This document shows, one piece after another, positions 8,735-17,146 of a stretch of 64,000 nucleotides of DNA; the first letter of the stretch is position 1; every line of letters starts with the position of its first letter. The notes under the pieces were generated by a model. The model did not search any database and was not told the DNA's origin. It saw only the letters and a list, made by a program, of their open reading frames with translations. Origin of the DNA: Bradyrhizobium sp. WSM1743 (GTDB taxonomy: Bacteria; Pseudomonadota; Alphaproteobacteria; Rhizobiales; Xanthobacteraceae); the NCBI RefSeq assembly GCF_000473065.1, contig NZ_AXAZ01000013.1, positions 93,126 to 157,125 on the forward strand, in the 5' to 3' direction. The translations under genes and the position numbers were made by a program.

Positions 8735-9709
8735 ATGTTGCGAATTTTGCGTAACGGTGTTTTCGGGCTCGCAGTTCTCTTAGGTCTTTTCAGCGCCACC
8801 CCGCCCGCCTCCGCCGCCTATCCCGAGCGCCCCGTGCACTGGCTGATCGGCTTTGCCGCGGGCGGCCCGGTCGACATCGTGGCGCGGATCATGGCGCAGT
8901 GGCTGTCGGATCGTCTCGGCCAGCAGGTCATCGTCGAGAACCGCACTGGATCCGGCGGCAACATCGCCGCGGCGGCCGCGATCAACTCGGCGCCGGACGG
9001 CTACACGCTGCTGTTCGTCGCGCCCAACAACGCGATCTCGACTTCGCTCTATAAGAAGCTGCCGTTCGACTTTTTGCGCGACACCGTGCCTGTCGCCAGC
9101 ATCATGCAGCTCACCAACATGCTCGTCGTCTCCAACGCGTTTCCGCCGAAGACGGTTCAGGAGTTCATCGACTATTGCAAGGCCAATCCCGGCAAGATCT
9201 CCTTTGCCTCGTCCGGCAACGGCACCTCGGTGCACATGTCGGCCGAGCTGTTCAAGGTGATGACGAAGTGCGACATGGTGCACGTGCCCTATCGCGGCTC
9301 GGCCATCGCCTTCCCCGACATCATCTCCAACAAGGTGCAGCTGATCTTCGACAATTTGCCCTCGGCGATGGAGCAGGTGAAGGGCGGCAATGTCCGCGCG
9401 CTCGGGGTGACCTCGCCGCAGCGCTGGCCGAGCGTGCCCGACGTGCCCGCGATCGCCGAGACCGTGCCGGGATTCGAATCGGTCGGCTTCTACGGCATCT
9501 CCGCGCCGAAGGGCACCCCGCCCGAGGTGATCGAGATCCTCAACAAGGCCGTCGGCGAAGCGCTGAAGGACCCGAAGCTGGTGGCGCGCCTCACTGAAGT
9601 CGGCGGCATCCCCAAGCCGATGACATCAGCCGAGTTCGGCAAGCTGGTTGCGGACGAAACCGAGAAGTGGCGCAAGGTCGTGGAGTTCGCCGGGGTTTCG
9701 GTGGACTAG
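8735..9709 (+). CDS. Bug-family tripartite tricarboxylate transporter receptor (TctC-like)
   Basis: A 324-residue periplasmic receptor. The signal peptide ends near PPASAAYPERPVHWLIGFAA; the PERPV motif and GGPVDIVARIMAQWLSDRLG with VENRTGSGGNIAAAA are the standard Bug signature. The two lobes and the terminal region (EVIEILNKAVGEALKDPK) have normal length. The ATG at 8735 is supported by GGAGG six bases upstream; the in-frame ATG at 8699 lacks one. As for most Bug genes, no TctAB membrane genes are adjacent. The ligand is probably a carboxylic acid but cannot be told from sequence. Confidence 0.9.
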   Translation: MLRILRNGVFGLAVLLGLFSATPPASAAYPERPVHWLIGFAAGGPVDIVARIMAQWLSDRLGQQVIVENRTGSGGNIAAAAAINSAPDGYTLLFVAPNNAISTSLYKKLPFDFLRDTVPVASIMQLTNMLVVSNAFPPKTVQEFIDYCKANPGKISFASSGNGTSVHMSAELFKVMTKCDMVHVPYRGSAIAFPDIISNKVQLIFDNLPSAMEQVKGGNVRALGVTSPQRWPSVPDVPAIAETVPGFESVGFYGISAPKGTPPEVIEILNKAVGEALKDPKLVARLTEVGGIPKPMTSAEFGKLVADETEKWRKVVEFAGVSVD

Positions 9710-9742
9710 GCCGAGGCCCATCCGCTTGCTTGCGAGACATCT

Positions 9743-9760
9743 GGGGACCCGCGGGTCCCC
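9743..9760. terminator. GGGGACCC hairpin after the Bug receptor
   Basis: GGGGACCC-GC-GGGTCCCC is a perfect 8-bp inverted repeat 33 bases after the stop at 9709. It has no T-run on the plus strand, so it is a weak terminator or RNA-stabilising hairpin. Confidence 0.45.
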
Positions 9761-10034
9761 CTCAAACAAAAAGTCGAAAAACAACCCCATGCACAGTAGA
9801 CGAGGCCAGCAATTACAAGGGGTTACCGACCACCAAACGAGCCTTGCCGGAGCTCGATTTGACCCGTCGGGCAAAACAGGACTATAAGGGCATCATCGCA
9901 GATTTCGGGTATTCAAAAAATCGGGCGCGCTGGCGTTCCTATCCGCCGGAGCCAGCATTGCACCCCCGCCTCCATCCCTGTAAACGAACCGCGCACCGTT
10001 GCCGGCGCGCGTTCCCGCGAGCTGTCTCGCGGCG
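9761..10034. other. Intergenic stretch without a recognisable gene
   Basis: This gap between the Bug receptor and the tRNA holds an A-rich segment followed by short open frames with no ribosome binding site and no protein-like composition. I see no gene; the last part is presumably the tRNA promoter region. Confidence 0.4.
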
Positions 10035-10110
10035 GGGCCTGTAGCTCAATGGTTAGAGCCGGCCGCTCATAACGGTCTGGTTGCAGGTTCGAGTCCTGCC
10101 GGGCCCACCA
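10035..10110 (+). tRNA. tRNA with CAT anticodon (probably tRNA-Ile2 read with lysidine, or elongator tRNA-Met)
   Basis: The cloverleaf is complete: acceptor GGGCCTG pairs with CGGGCCC (one G-U), the D stem is GCTC/GAGC, the anticodon stem GGCCG/CGGTC holds the loop CTCATAA, the T arm is GCAGG-TTCGAGT-CCTGC, and ACCA is encoded. Anticodon CAT fits Met or Ile2. The layout around the anticodon arm resembles E. coli ileX more than elongator Met, so I favour tRNA-Ile2 (whose C34 TilS converts to lysidine). It adjoins an integrase gene, as attachment-site tRNAs do. Confidence 0.93.
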
Positions 10111-10127
10111 ATAGAATCAGCAACTTA

Positions 10128-11378
10128 TCAGACCCCGTTTCGTCTGATCGGAATCACCGCACCAGAAACCGCACCAGATACGACCCCTTTTCGTTCGCCG
10201 GCGGGATCGCGCTTGGCGATTTTCTCGACGGCGTCGGACAAATAGTCGGGATGGTGATGGCCGTACGTGTTGAGCAGAACCTCAAGCGACATTCCGAGAT
10301 AGCCTGCCGCCTGCCAAGGATCTGCCCCTCTCTGCATCAGCCAAGTAGCCGCGGTGTGGCGCAGAGTGTGAGGCGAGATGCCCGGACCAAGCCCTGCAAG
10401 CCTCACAGCACTCTTGAACGCCGTTTTGACCGAGGTAATGGGCCTTCCGTTGTACTCGACGAAATGCTTCGCCTCTGGATCAATCCGGTGCCAGCGCCGC
10501 AGATGAGCTAGCAAGCGAAAGGGGATTGGCACCGTCGGTTGCCGCTTGTTGGTTTTGGCGCTGCCCTGTTTCAGACGGTAGTAGCGGCCGCGCTCCAGGT
10601 CTACATAGGAGCGACCGATCGCCGGAATGGGAGACGCGGCTGCAATAGCTCCCGCACGGGTTCCGCTGTAGATGCCCAACAAAATGAACCGCGCAAGATG
10701 GCGAAGGGGACGCTTGCTTGTGGGGACCTTCACGTCCTCCATCGGACGGCGCGAGCCTTTTTGCATTTCGCGATAGCGCCAGCAGGTCCAAACCAATTTG
10801 GCCGCATCGCTGCGCGTCAGCCACTTGTCTCGCGGTTGCCCCTTCGCCGGCAGCGACACCTTCACGATTTCCCGATGATATCCTTCGGCTGCATGGTGAC
10901 CAATGGCAGCGCGGAGGTCTTCCAGGTCTCTGCGCGCGCCTCCCCTTTTGCCGCGCTTCTTGGCGTATGAGCGACATGCCTGCCCATTTACCTCGCCCAG
11001 CATTTTTGCTCCCCACCACTCGTTCAACCGTTCGATCCGCTTCTTGAACTTGCGGATATCGGGGATGGTATCTTCGCTCTCGCTATCGACATTGAAACGC
11101 CCCCGAAGCTTGTCCAACTGCGCGTCCAAATAAATCGAGAGGACATCCGCAATAGCGATATCGTCTATGTGGCGAATTCGTCGCTTTGGGGTGTGTTTAG
11201 AGCTTATGTAGTCTCTTAGCTTTTGCTCCGCTGCCGCAATCTCATTTGCAGCGCAGCCTGTGCTGACATCCCGGCCGTTGTCTCTGATGATCCAGGTTGC
11301 CTGGTGGCTGATCTTCCCGCTCTTGTTTCGGCGGGCGGCCTTGAGCTGAAGTCGGGCCCCCTTGCTTCTTCGCGGCAT
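10128..11378 (-). CDS. Tyrosine recombinase (phage/island integrase), tRNA-proximal
   Basis: A 416-residue integrase. The N-terminus (MPRRSKGARLQLKAARRNKS) is an arm-binding type domain. The catalytic domain has the first Arg in GIYSGTRAGAIA, the HxxR box in ISPHTLRHTAATWLMQRG, and the tyrosine in LLNTYGHHHPDY; the usual second His position reads GYLGMS, as in many rhizobial island integrases. The C-terminus lies 17 bases from the tRNA 3' end with the gene pointing at it, the classical arrangement for an element integrated at a tRNA. Its start overlaps the xis-like gene at 11216 by about 160 bases. It appears intact. Confidence 0.9.
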   Translation of the reverse strand: MPRRSKGARLQLKAARRNKSGKISHQATWIIRDNGRDVSTGCAANEIAAAEQKLRDYISSKHTPKRRIRHIDDIAIADVLSIYLDAQLDKLRGRFNVDSESEDTIPDIRKFKKRIERLNEWWGAKMLGEVNGQACRSYAKKRGKRGGARRDLEDLRAAIGHHAAEGYHREIVKVSLPAKGQPRDKWLTRSDAAKLVWTCWRYREMQKGSRRPMEDVKVPTSKRPLRHLARFILLGIYSGTRAGAIAAASPIPAIGRSYVDLERGRYYRLKQGSAKTNKRQPTVPIPFRLLAHLRRWHRIDPEAKHFVEYNGRPITSVKTAFKSAVRLAGLGPGISPHTLRHTAATWLMQRGADPWQAAGYLGMSLEVLLNTYGHHHPDYLSDAVEKIAKRDPAGERKGVVSGAVSGAVIPIRRNGV

Positions 11379-11632
11379 AGCTCTCGCATCCGTTCGATAT
11401 GAGCCAGCGTTGTAAAATCCTTGCCGGCAATCTTCTCGATAACCAATCCATTACGATCGCGCTCACGACGCAAACCCGCGACCGTCATTCCTCCTAAAGG
11501 AAACGCGATCTTCACGGCATCAGCAAGGCGAAGATGGGTATCAGGTGTAATTTCAGGTTGCGTCGATCCTTTCGGACCTGTAAACCGCCCGCGCTCGTGC
11601 GTCAGCACCACATGACAAGCGATCGAGACCAA
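11216..11632 (-). CDS. Excisionase-like partner of the tRNA-proximal integrase
   Basis: A frame of up to 138 residues. The conserved-looking part is HLRLADAVKIAFPLGGMTVA followed by GLRRERDRNGLVIEKIAGKD and FTTLAHIERMRELCRE, which matches the small MerR/Xis-like HTH proteins encoded just upstream of rhizobial island integrases. Such proteins bend att DNA and set recombination direction toward excision. The first codon is a TTG and no clear ribosome binding site is visible; GTG codons at 11611 or 11608 are alternatives, so the start is uncertain. It overlaps the integrase out of frame, suggesting translational coupling. Confidence 0.6.
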   Translation of the reverse strand: MVSIACHVVLTHERGRFTGPKGSTQPEITPDTHLRLADAVKIAFPLGGMTVAGLRRERDRNGLVIEKIAGKDFTTLAHIERMRELCREEARGPDFSSRPPAETRAGRSATRQPGSSETTAGMSAQAALQMRLRQRSKS

Positions 11633-11871
11633 AGCAGCTCAACACCAAGAACGCCGCGCGCGACGCTGATCAGACGCAGGCACAAAACTCCGAAAAGCAG
11701 TGCTTCATAATCTTTTGGAAGCTTGTCCAGATTTCGAGCGCCTTCACTCTTGCCGCGTCCCGCATCATGTTCCACAGCCAAGTCCGTGATCATGCGCGCA
11801 GACTGACCGATTTCCACGCCAGGCTGGCCGAACATACGACAGCCGATCCCACACTCTTTGTTCGGCCGCAT
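11602..11871 (-). CDS. Hypothetical protein in the integrase zone, 89 aa
   Basis: An open frame from an ATG at 11871 overlapping the xis-like gene by about 30 bases. The stretch GQSARMITDLAVEHDAGRGK, followed by a leucine-rich region, looks protein-like, and the frame is divergent from the second xis-like gene. No ribosome binding site is seen and I do not recognise the family. It could be a cargo remnant of the integrated element. Confidence 0.3.
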   Translation of the reverse strand: MRPNKECGIGCRMFGQPGVEIGQSARMITDLAVEHDAGRGKSEGARNLDKLPKDYEALLFGVLCLRLISVARGVLGVELLWSRSLVMWC

Positions 11872-11920
11872 TTTCGGGTTTGATCGAAATACGGCGCCAT
11901 TCACAGCAGTGGAGCACAGG

Positions 11921-12199
11921 GTGACCGAGCCGCGTGGCATCTCGAAAAAACAAGCTGCGGCTTACGCTGGCTGCGAGTCGCTTTCGGCGTTCAACGAATG
12001 GGTTCGACGCGGAATCATGCCTAAACCGATTCCCGGAACACGCAAATGGGATAGAAAAGCTATTGACGCGGCCCTTGACCGGCTATCTGGTTTACAGCCT
12101 AAGATTGAAGCTCAACTAACACCATACGACGCATGGAAGGCTTCCCAGAATGCGAGTGCGGCTGAAAGGGATCAACTGGTCCATAAAAAAGCTCGCTGA
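11921..12199 (+). CDS. AlpA/Xis-like small HTH protein, partner of the second integrase
   Basis: A 92-residue protein from a GTG with GGAG eight bases upstream. The core GISKKQAAAYAGCESLSAFN, then EWVRRGIMPKPIPGTRKWDR, then KAIDAALDRLSGL, is the excisionase-type winged HTH found ahead of many alphaproteobacterial prophage and island integrases. It overlaps the following integrase gene by about 50 bases in another frame, so the two are probably translated together. Role as recombination directionality factor or promoter regulator is inferred from family and position. Confidence 0.7.
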   Translation: MTEPRGISKKQAAAYAGCESLSAFNEWVRRGIMPKPIPGTRKWDRKAIDAALDRLSGLQPKIEAQLTPYDAWKASQNASAAERDQLVHKKAR

Positions 12200-13193
12200 C
12201 GGTACATCGAAGACCTACTGGTACGCTTGGAAAGGAGGCCCGCGCATTGACGCGGAACCCGGCACACCGGAGTTTATGCGCCTCTACAACGAAGCAGCGT
12301 CGTCGTACACAACGAAGAATGCCGAGACGTTCAGCTCGCTCATTGACTACTTCAAGGACTGTAGCGAGTACAAAGATCTCGGCGACAAGAGTAAGCGCGC
12401 TTACGATGGATATCTCAAGCTCGTCGAGGCCAAGTTTGGATCGATGCCAATCGGCGCTCTCGAAGACAAGCGCGCGAGGGGTGACTTCAAAGAGTTTCGT
12501 GATTCATTCTCCGATACGCCGCGCAAGGCGGACTACGTTTGGACAACGATTGCGCGTGTTCTGTCCGTTGCGAAGGATCGCGGCAAGATCGCAGTGAACG
12601 TTTGCGAGCGCGGCGGGCGGCTTTACGACTCTGACCGATCGGAGATCGTGTGGAGCGCCGAGGACATCCGGGCCTTCTGCAGCGTTGCGTCCGTTGAGCT
12701 GCAGGCGGCTCTACTGCTTGCACTGTGGACGGGCCAGCGCCAAGGGGACCTGCTGCGCCTAACTTGGAAGGACTACGATGGCACGTACATCCGGATGCGT
12801 CAGTGTAAGGGACGCGGCAGCAAGGGCAGGCGCCGTGTAACCATACCGGTGGGGCCGCCGCTTAAGACAGCGCTTGATGCTGCGCTCAAGGAAAAGCGCT
12901 CTGCAGTGACCATTTTGGTCAATTCATTCAGACGGCCGTGGACGGAGGACGGCTTCAGGACGAGCTGGGACAAGGCGTTTAAGAAAACGTCCTTGGAGGA
13001 CCTGCACTTCCATGATTTGCGCGGCACTGCTGTTACGCGTCTCGCGCTATCCAACTGCTCGGTGCCGGAGATCGCCTCGATCACCGGCCACTCGATGAAG
13101 ACCGTGCAAGAGATCCTGGACGCGCACTATCTGGGTGGCCGGCTCGAACTCGCGGAGTCAGCGATCAAAAAGCTGAGCGAAGTGTACGGGTAG
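12150..13193 (+). CDS. Second tyrosine recombinase (integrase)
   Basis: A 347-residue integrase with all catalytic residues visible: Arg in LWTGQRQGDLLRL, the HxxR box in LHFHDLRGTAVTRLA, His in ASITGHSMKTVQEIL and the tyrosine in DAHYLGG. The N-terminal part (KKLADGTSKTYWYAWKGGPR) is a typical compact arm-binding domain. The protein appears complete. It runs opposite to the tRNA-proximal integrase, and the two integrase/xis pairs face away from each other, so they probably come from two different elements at one insertion hotspot. Confidence 0.9.
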   Translation: MRVRLKGINWSIKKLADGTSKTYWYAWKGGPRIDAEPGTPEFMRLYNEAASSYTTKNAETFSSLIDYFKDCSEYKDLGDKSKRAYDGYLKLVEAKFGSMPIGALEDKRARGDFKEFRDSFSDTPRKADYVWTTIARVLSVAKDRGKIAVNVCERGGRLYDSDRSEIVWSAEDIRAFCSVASVELQAALLLALWTGQRQGDLLRLTWKDYDGTYIRMRQCKGRGSKGRRRVTIPVGPPLKTALDAALKEKRSAVTILVNSFRRPWTEDGFRTSWDKAFKKTSLEDLHFHDLRGTAVTRLALSNCSVPEIASITGHSMKTVQEILDAHYLGGRLELAESAIKKLSEVYG

Positions 13194-13331
13194 GAACAAC
13201 AGATTGGGATGTGGATCGATTCCAGAAGAAGGCGTTCTTGGTCGCCATGAGAGAGTGGGACTCTCCCCCGAGAGGGCTCGGAGACCCCTTGTTTACAAGC
13301 CTAACCTTCATTTCAGGGCTTCTTGAACGGC

Positions 13332-13357
13332 CGGTGCTACACCGAGGTGCTCCACCA
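13332..13357 (+). repeat. 26-bp repeat, copy A (double GGTGCTCCACC unit) at the start of the broken integrase
   Basis: Two 13-bp units of the form GGTGCTMCACCGA/GGTGCTCCACCA end on the first base of the integrase ATG. A copy differing at 2 of 26 positions and in the same orientation lies at 34230-34255. It may be an attachment core or integrase binding site. Confidence 0.6.
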
Positions 13358-13986
13358 TGCCGACGATCAAGATGCCCAAGCCCATCAAACGACCGACCTC
13401 CGCGAACTATTGGATCCGCAAGAAGGTCCCGTCCGACCTGCGCCCGCTCGTCGGCAAGACCGAGATCTGGGCCAGCCTCGGAACCAGCAAGGATCGGGAA
13501 GCCACCATCAAGATCGCGCGCAGAGAACGCGAAAATCGAGGCCGAATGGGGCCGGCTGCGGGCCGAGAGAACGCGACTCCGGTGGCAGCCGATGCCTTCG
13601 TGCCCGAGCCCTTCAAGCTCACCCATCAGGATCTGCACGCCCTCCGCAAGGAAGAACACACCCGGATCAGCGACCATTGGATGAAGGAGCCACCGACCGG
13701 ATTCGCCAAACTGAGAATGGGCCACACGGCCGACGAGGAGTCGCTCCAGCTGGACGCGATCGATCTGTTGCAGGGTGGCGGCTATGAGGCTTCGCCGGCC
13801 AACGTGGCGCGCCTGATGCCGCTCCTGGTCCAGCCCAGGCGCGAGGCCGTTTCAGACGTCGAACATGCCCGGGTCGGCGAGTACGATAAAATCGCCAATC
13901 TGGTGAATATTCGGAACCGTGAAACCGGCCGAGCCAGTCCGCAAATCTTGCAATCGACCTGCTCGCGATCGATGCCGATGCTGTGA
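13357..13986 (+). pseudogene. Frameshifted, truncated DUF6538-type integrase
   Basis: The first 55 residues (MPKPIKRPTSANYWIRKKVP and GKTEIWASLGTSKDREATIK) are the N-terminal domain common to a class of phage integrases. The conserved continuation ENAKIEAEWGRLRAE is present but in another reading frame around 13527-13575; the original frame then resumes with DAFVPEPFKLTHQDLHALRK and runs into low-quality sequence. No catalytic RHRY residues follow. This pattern means at least two indels and loss of the C-terminal half, so it is a decayed third recombinase. Confidence 0.75.
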
Positions 13987-14231
13987 CCAATGATGTCATG
14001 GCAATCTCCCGAAGATTTTGAATGAGTTCAATATCCTGCCGCAGGGCGACGTCTGCATTGCGCTAGGTCAAACGCGACGGCATTCGCCGCGGCCAGCTGC
14101 TCGCCGGCGTCAGGTCGCGCCGCTCTCTAACGGCACAACAATGCGGCGGTAAATATGCCAAGTGGTGTGGCCGAGCACCGGGAGTGTCACTGTGCTTGAC
14201 CGGAATGTCGATTTCGTTACCGCGATGATCA

Positions 14232-14444
14232 CTAGCGTGCGCGCGGTCGCGGCCAGTCCTTTGCCGATGATGCCGCCGCCCCCGGCTGGAGCGATCGCGT
14301 CTCATCATCGTCATCGGAAATCGCCCGCCAGGCGGCGCCGTCGAGATCGTCATACTGGCCGCTGCGAAGCGACCAGAGGAAGGCGACGAGACCGGCACCT
14401 CCGAGCATCAAGGCAAGCGGGACCAGGATGACCAGGATCTCCAT
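14232..14444 (-). CDS. fixS: cbb3 oxidase maturation protein FixS/CcoS
   Basis: A 70-residue protein with one N-terminal membrane helix (MEILVILVPLALMLGGAGLV) and the CcoS signature FLWSLRSGQYDDLDGAAWRA, followed by an acidic tail. CcoS is needed to put haem and copper into the CcoN subunit of the cbb3 oxidase. The start ATG shares its A with the TGA of fixI (TGATG), so translation is coupled. Last gene of the fixGHIS operon. Confidence 0.93.
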   Translation of the reverse strand: MEILVILVPLALMLGGAGLVAFLWSLRSGQYDDLDGAAWRAISDDDDETRSLQPGAAASSAKDWPRPRAR

Positions 14445-16633
14445 CACACGATCTCCCGCGAGGCGCTGCGGGCACGCAGCGAGTTCAACATGACCAGGAT
14501 TGACGACCCGCTCATGGCGGCCGCTGCAATCAGGGGCGTCACGACACCGCTGATCGCAACCGGCACGGCAAGAACATTGTAGCCGATCGCAAGCCAGAGG
14601 TTCTGCCGCATCAGGTGCAGCGCCTTGCGCGAAGCGTCGATGGCGGCGACGACGGGGACCAGCGGCCGGCCGAGGAAGACGAGATCGGCGGTGGCCTGGC
14701 TGAGATGCGCGGCCGAGATCGGCGACATCGAGACATGGGCTGCCGCGAGCGAAGGCGCATCGTTCATGCCGTCGCCGACCATCAGCATCTTGGCGCCACG
14801 CTGTTTCAATTGCTCGATCCGCGCGATCTTGTCGGCCGGCGTGACGCCGGCGCGCCATTCGGGAATGCCGAGCACGTGCGCCGCCGCCTGCACCGCCGGC
14901 TCGCGGTCGCCGGAAAGGATCTCGATGCCGATGTTGCGCGCCTTCAGCGCCGTGATCACGGCTTGCGCGTCGGGGCGCAGGCCCTGGCGGACGGAAAGGA
15001 TGAACTTTTCGTTGCCCTTGCTGAAGGCCACGATGGAGGCTTCGGGATCGAGCGTGGCGCCGCCGACCAGCGTCTCGGCGCCACAGAACGACGGACGGCC
15101 AAGGCGAAGCTCGACACCGTCGACGGTCGCGCGGACGCCTTGACCGGATTCCTCGACAGCACCGACGATCGGAGACTTCGCACCGGCGGCCTGCGCAACT
15201 GCGGCTGCGACCGGATGATGGCTCGACAGCGCGAGCCGACCGGCGAGCGCGAAGATATCGGCAGGGATGTCGGCGGCGTTCATGACTTCGAGATCGGGCA
15301 GCGTCAACGTGCCGGTCTTATCGAAGATGACATGGTCGGCTTCGGCCAGCCGCTCGATCGCGTCGCCCGCATTGAGCAGCACCCCCGCCTTGAACATCGC
15401 GCCCGAAGCCACCGTCTGCACCGTCGGGATCGCGAGACCGAGCGCGCAGGGGCAGGTGATGATCAGCACGGCGACGCCGGTCACGATCGCATCATGCCAG
15501 CTCGCGCCGGCAATAACCCAGCCGAGGATGGTCAGGAGCGCAGTCGCGTGCACCACCGGCGCGTAGAGCCGCGAGGCGCGGTCGGCGAGGCGCATGTAGC
15601 GCGAGCGCGCCTGGAGCGCGTGATCGAGCAGCCGCGTGATCTCGGCGAGCAGCGTCGCCTCCGAGGCCGCCGCGACCCGCACCCGCAAGCTGCCGGAGAT
15701 GTTCATCGATCCCGCATAAACCGGCGTGCCCTGCTCGGCCGTGACATAGAGCGTCTCGCCGGTGATCAGGCTCTGGTCGATCTCGGAACGCCCTTCGATC
15801 ACGGTGCCGTCCACCGCGCAGCGCTCGCCGGGCCGCAGCAGCACGATGTCGCCGGGATGGATAGCCGCCACCGGCACCTGCGAGATCTCGTCGGGACCTA
15901 CGAACTTCGCGGCCGTCTCCGCCTTCAGCGCCGCGAGATTGCCGGCGACCGCGCGGGTCCGCCGCCGCATGTTCTGGTCGAGGAAGCGGCCGACCAGGAG
16001 AAAGGTCAGCAGCATGATCGCCGCGTCGAAATAGGCGTGCTCGGCGTGATGGATCGTCTCGACCACGGACATGCCGAGCGCAAGGATTACGCCGATCGAG
16101 ATCGGCACGTCCATGTTGGTGGTCTTGGCCGACAGCGCGCGCCAGGCCGAGCGGAAGAAGGGCTGGCCGGCATAGGCCGCCGCCGGCAGCGCGATCAGCG
16201 CCGACAGCCAGTGGAAGAAGTCGCGCTGCTCCGGCAGCATGTCCGAGACGTTGCCGGACCACACCGGGATCGACAGCATCATCACGTTCATGGTGGCGAA
16301 TGCCGCAACCCCGAGGCACCGCAGCAGGAAACGCGATTCGGCGACCTCTGCCACCTCCGCGCTCTCGGTCTCGAACGGATAGGCCTTGTAGCCGAGCTCC
16401 TCGAGGCGATCGATGAAGCGGCCGGGATCGAGCGTGCCCGCCTTCCATTCCAGCGCGACGCGGTGGTCGGTGAGGTTGACGCGCGCCAGCGTGACATCGG
16501 GGATGGCCGAGAGACCACGTTCGATCTTCGCCATGCACCCGGCGCAGTGAACGCCCTCGACCGCGAGGTCAATGTGCTGGACGCCCTCGCCCGCATCGCG
16601 AACATAGTGAGAGAAATCGCGCGTGACCTGCAT
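14444..16633 (-). CDS. fixI: Copper-transporting P1B ATPase FixI/CcoI
   Basis: A 729-residue inner-membrane pump that supplies copper for the binuclear centre of cbb3 oxidase. An N-terminal heavy-metal domain has GVHCAGCMAKIERGL (about residues 27-41). Membrane helices surround the metal-binding IITCPCALGLAIP, then come the phosphorylation motif DKTGTLT and the hinge GDGMNDAPSLAAAHVS; SLITGE is the actuator loop. It lies ten bases after fixH and overlaps fixS by one base. The length and order of motifs are normal for CcoI. Confidence 0.96.
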   Translation of the reverse strand: MQVTRDFSHYVRDAGEGVQHIDLAVEGVHCAGCMAKIERGLSAIPDVTLARVNLTDHRVALEWKAGTLDPGRFIDRLEELGYKAYPFETESAEVAEVAESRFLLRCLGVAAFATMNVMMLSIPVWSGNVSDMLPEQRDFFHWLSALIALPAAAYAGQPFFRSAWRALSAKTTNMDVPISIGVILALGMSVVETIHHAEHAYFDAAIMLLTFLLVGRFLDQNMRRRTRAVAGNLAALKAETAAKFVGPDEISQVPVAAIHPGDIVLLRPGERCAVDGTVIEGRSEIDQSLITGETLYVTAEQGTPVYAGSMNISGSLRVRVAAASEATLLAEITRLLDHALQARSRYMRLADRASRLYAPVVHATALLTILGWVIAGASWHDAIVTGVAVLIITCPCALGLAIPTVQTVASGAMFKAGVLLNAGDAIERLAEADHVIFDKTGTLTLPDLEVMNAADIPADIFALAGRLALSSHHPVAAAVAQAAGAKSPIVGAVEESGQGVRATVDGVELRLGRPSFCGAETLVGGATLDPEASIVAFSKGNEKFILSVRQGLRPDAQAVITALKARNIGIEILSGDREPAVQAAAHVLGIPEWRAGVTPADKIARIEQLKQRGAKMLMVGDGMNDAPSLAAAHVSMSPISAAHLSQATADLVFLGRPLVPVVAAIDASRKALHLMRQNLWLAIGYNVLAVPVAISGVVTPLIAAAAMSGSSILVMLNSLRARSASREIV

Positions 16634-16643
16634 GCAAAATCCT

Positions 16644-17129
16644 TCAGTTCAGGATCACGCGGTTGCGCGACAGGAACACGCGCGTCCCCCGCGCCTCGCC
16701 CTCGATCACCAGATTCCATTGGCCCGGCGCGGCGGACGCGGCATTGCCGCGATAGAGCCCGATGCCGGTTTCGGTGAGCTCGACGGCGAGATCGGCGCGC
16801 TTGTCGGTCGGCCGCTCCAGCCGGCCGCCGAACTTCAGCCCGGAGATCGGCTGGCCGCCGGCCTCCCGGGCCTCGACCTGGATCGAGGCGCCGCCGTCGT
16901 TCCGGCGCTCGATATGGGCGCTGATCTTCCATTTGCGCGCGGCCTGGTCCTGCGCCGCCGAGATCTCGCGGTCATAGACGAGGCCCGCGGCATAGGGGCT
17001 GTCGACATCGGTGCCGGGCAGCGTCGCGATCGCGAGCTTCATCATGGTCGCGTTGACGCCGATCACGACGCCGAAGAAGGCGACCAGCATCAGCAAGACC
17101 TTGGTTCCGGTCAGCGGTTTGGAGGCCAT
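16644..17129 (-). CDS. fixH: FixH/CcoH cbb3 assembly protein
   Basis: A 161-residue membrane-anchored periplasmic protein: one N-terminal helix (VLLMLVAFFGVVIGVNATMM), then the FixH domain with GTDVDSPYAAGLVYDREI and a C-terminal beta-rich part ending FLSRNRVILN. CcoH associates with the cbb3 oxidase during assembly. It lies between fixG and fixI in a four-gene operon (gaps of 17 and 10 bases). Confidence 0.93.
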   Translation of the reverse strand: MASKPLTGTKVLLMLVAFFGVVIGVNATMMKLAIATLPGTDVDSPYAAGLVYDREISAAQDQAARKWKISAHIERRNDGGASIQVEAREAGGQPISGLKFGGRLERPTDKRADLAVELTETGIGLYRGNAASAAPGQWNLVIEGEARGTRVFLSRNRVILN

Positions 17130-17146
17130 GGCAGTCTCCTCACTCC

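Noticed and set aside
10035..10110. Initiator tRNA-fMet
   Set aside because: The first base pair G1-C72 is matched and the anticodon stem lacks the three G-C pairs of initiator tRNAs, so it is Ile2 or elongator Met.
14615..16777. 720-aa open frame opposite fixI
   Set aside because: It mirrors fixI codon by codon and is Arg/Asp/His-rich, as antisense frames of GC-rich genes are; fixI has all P-type ATPase motifs.
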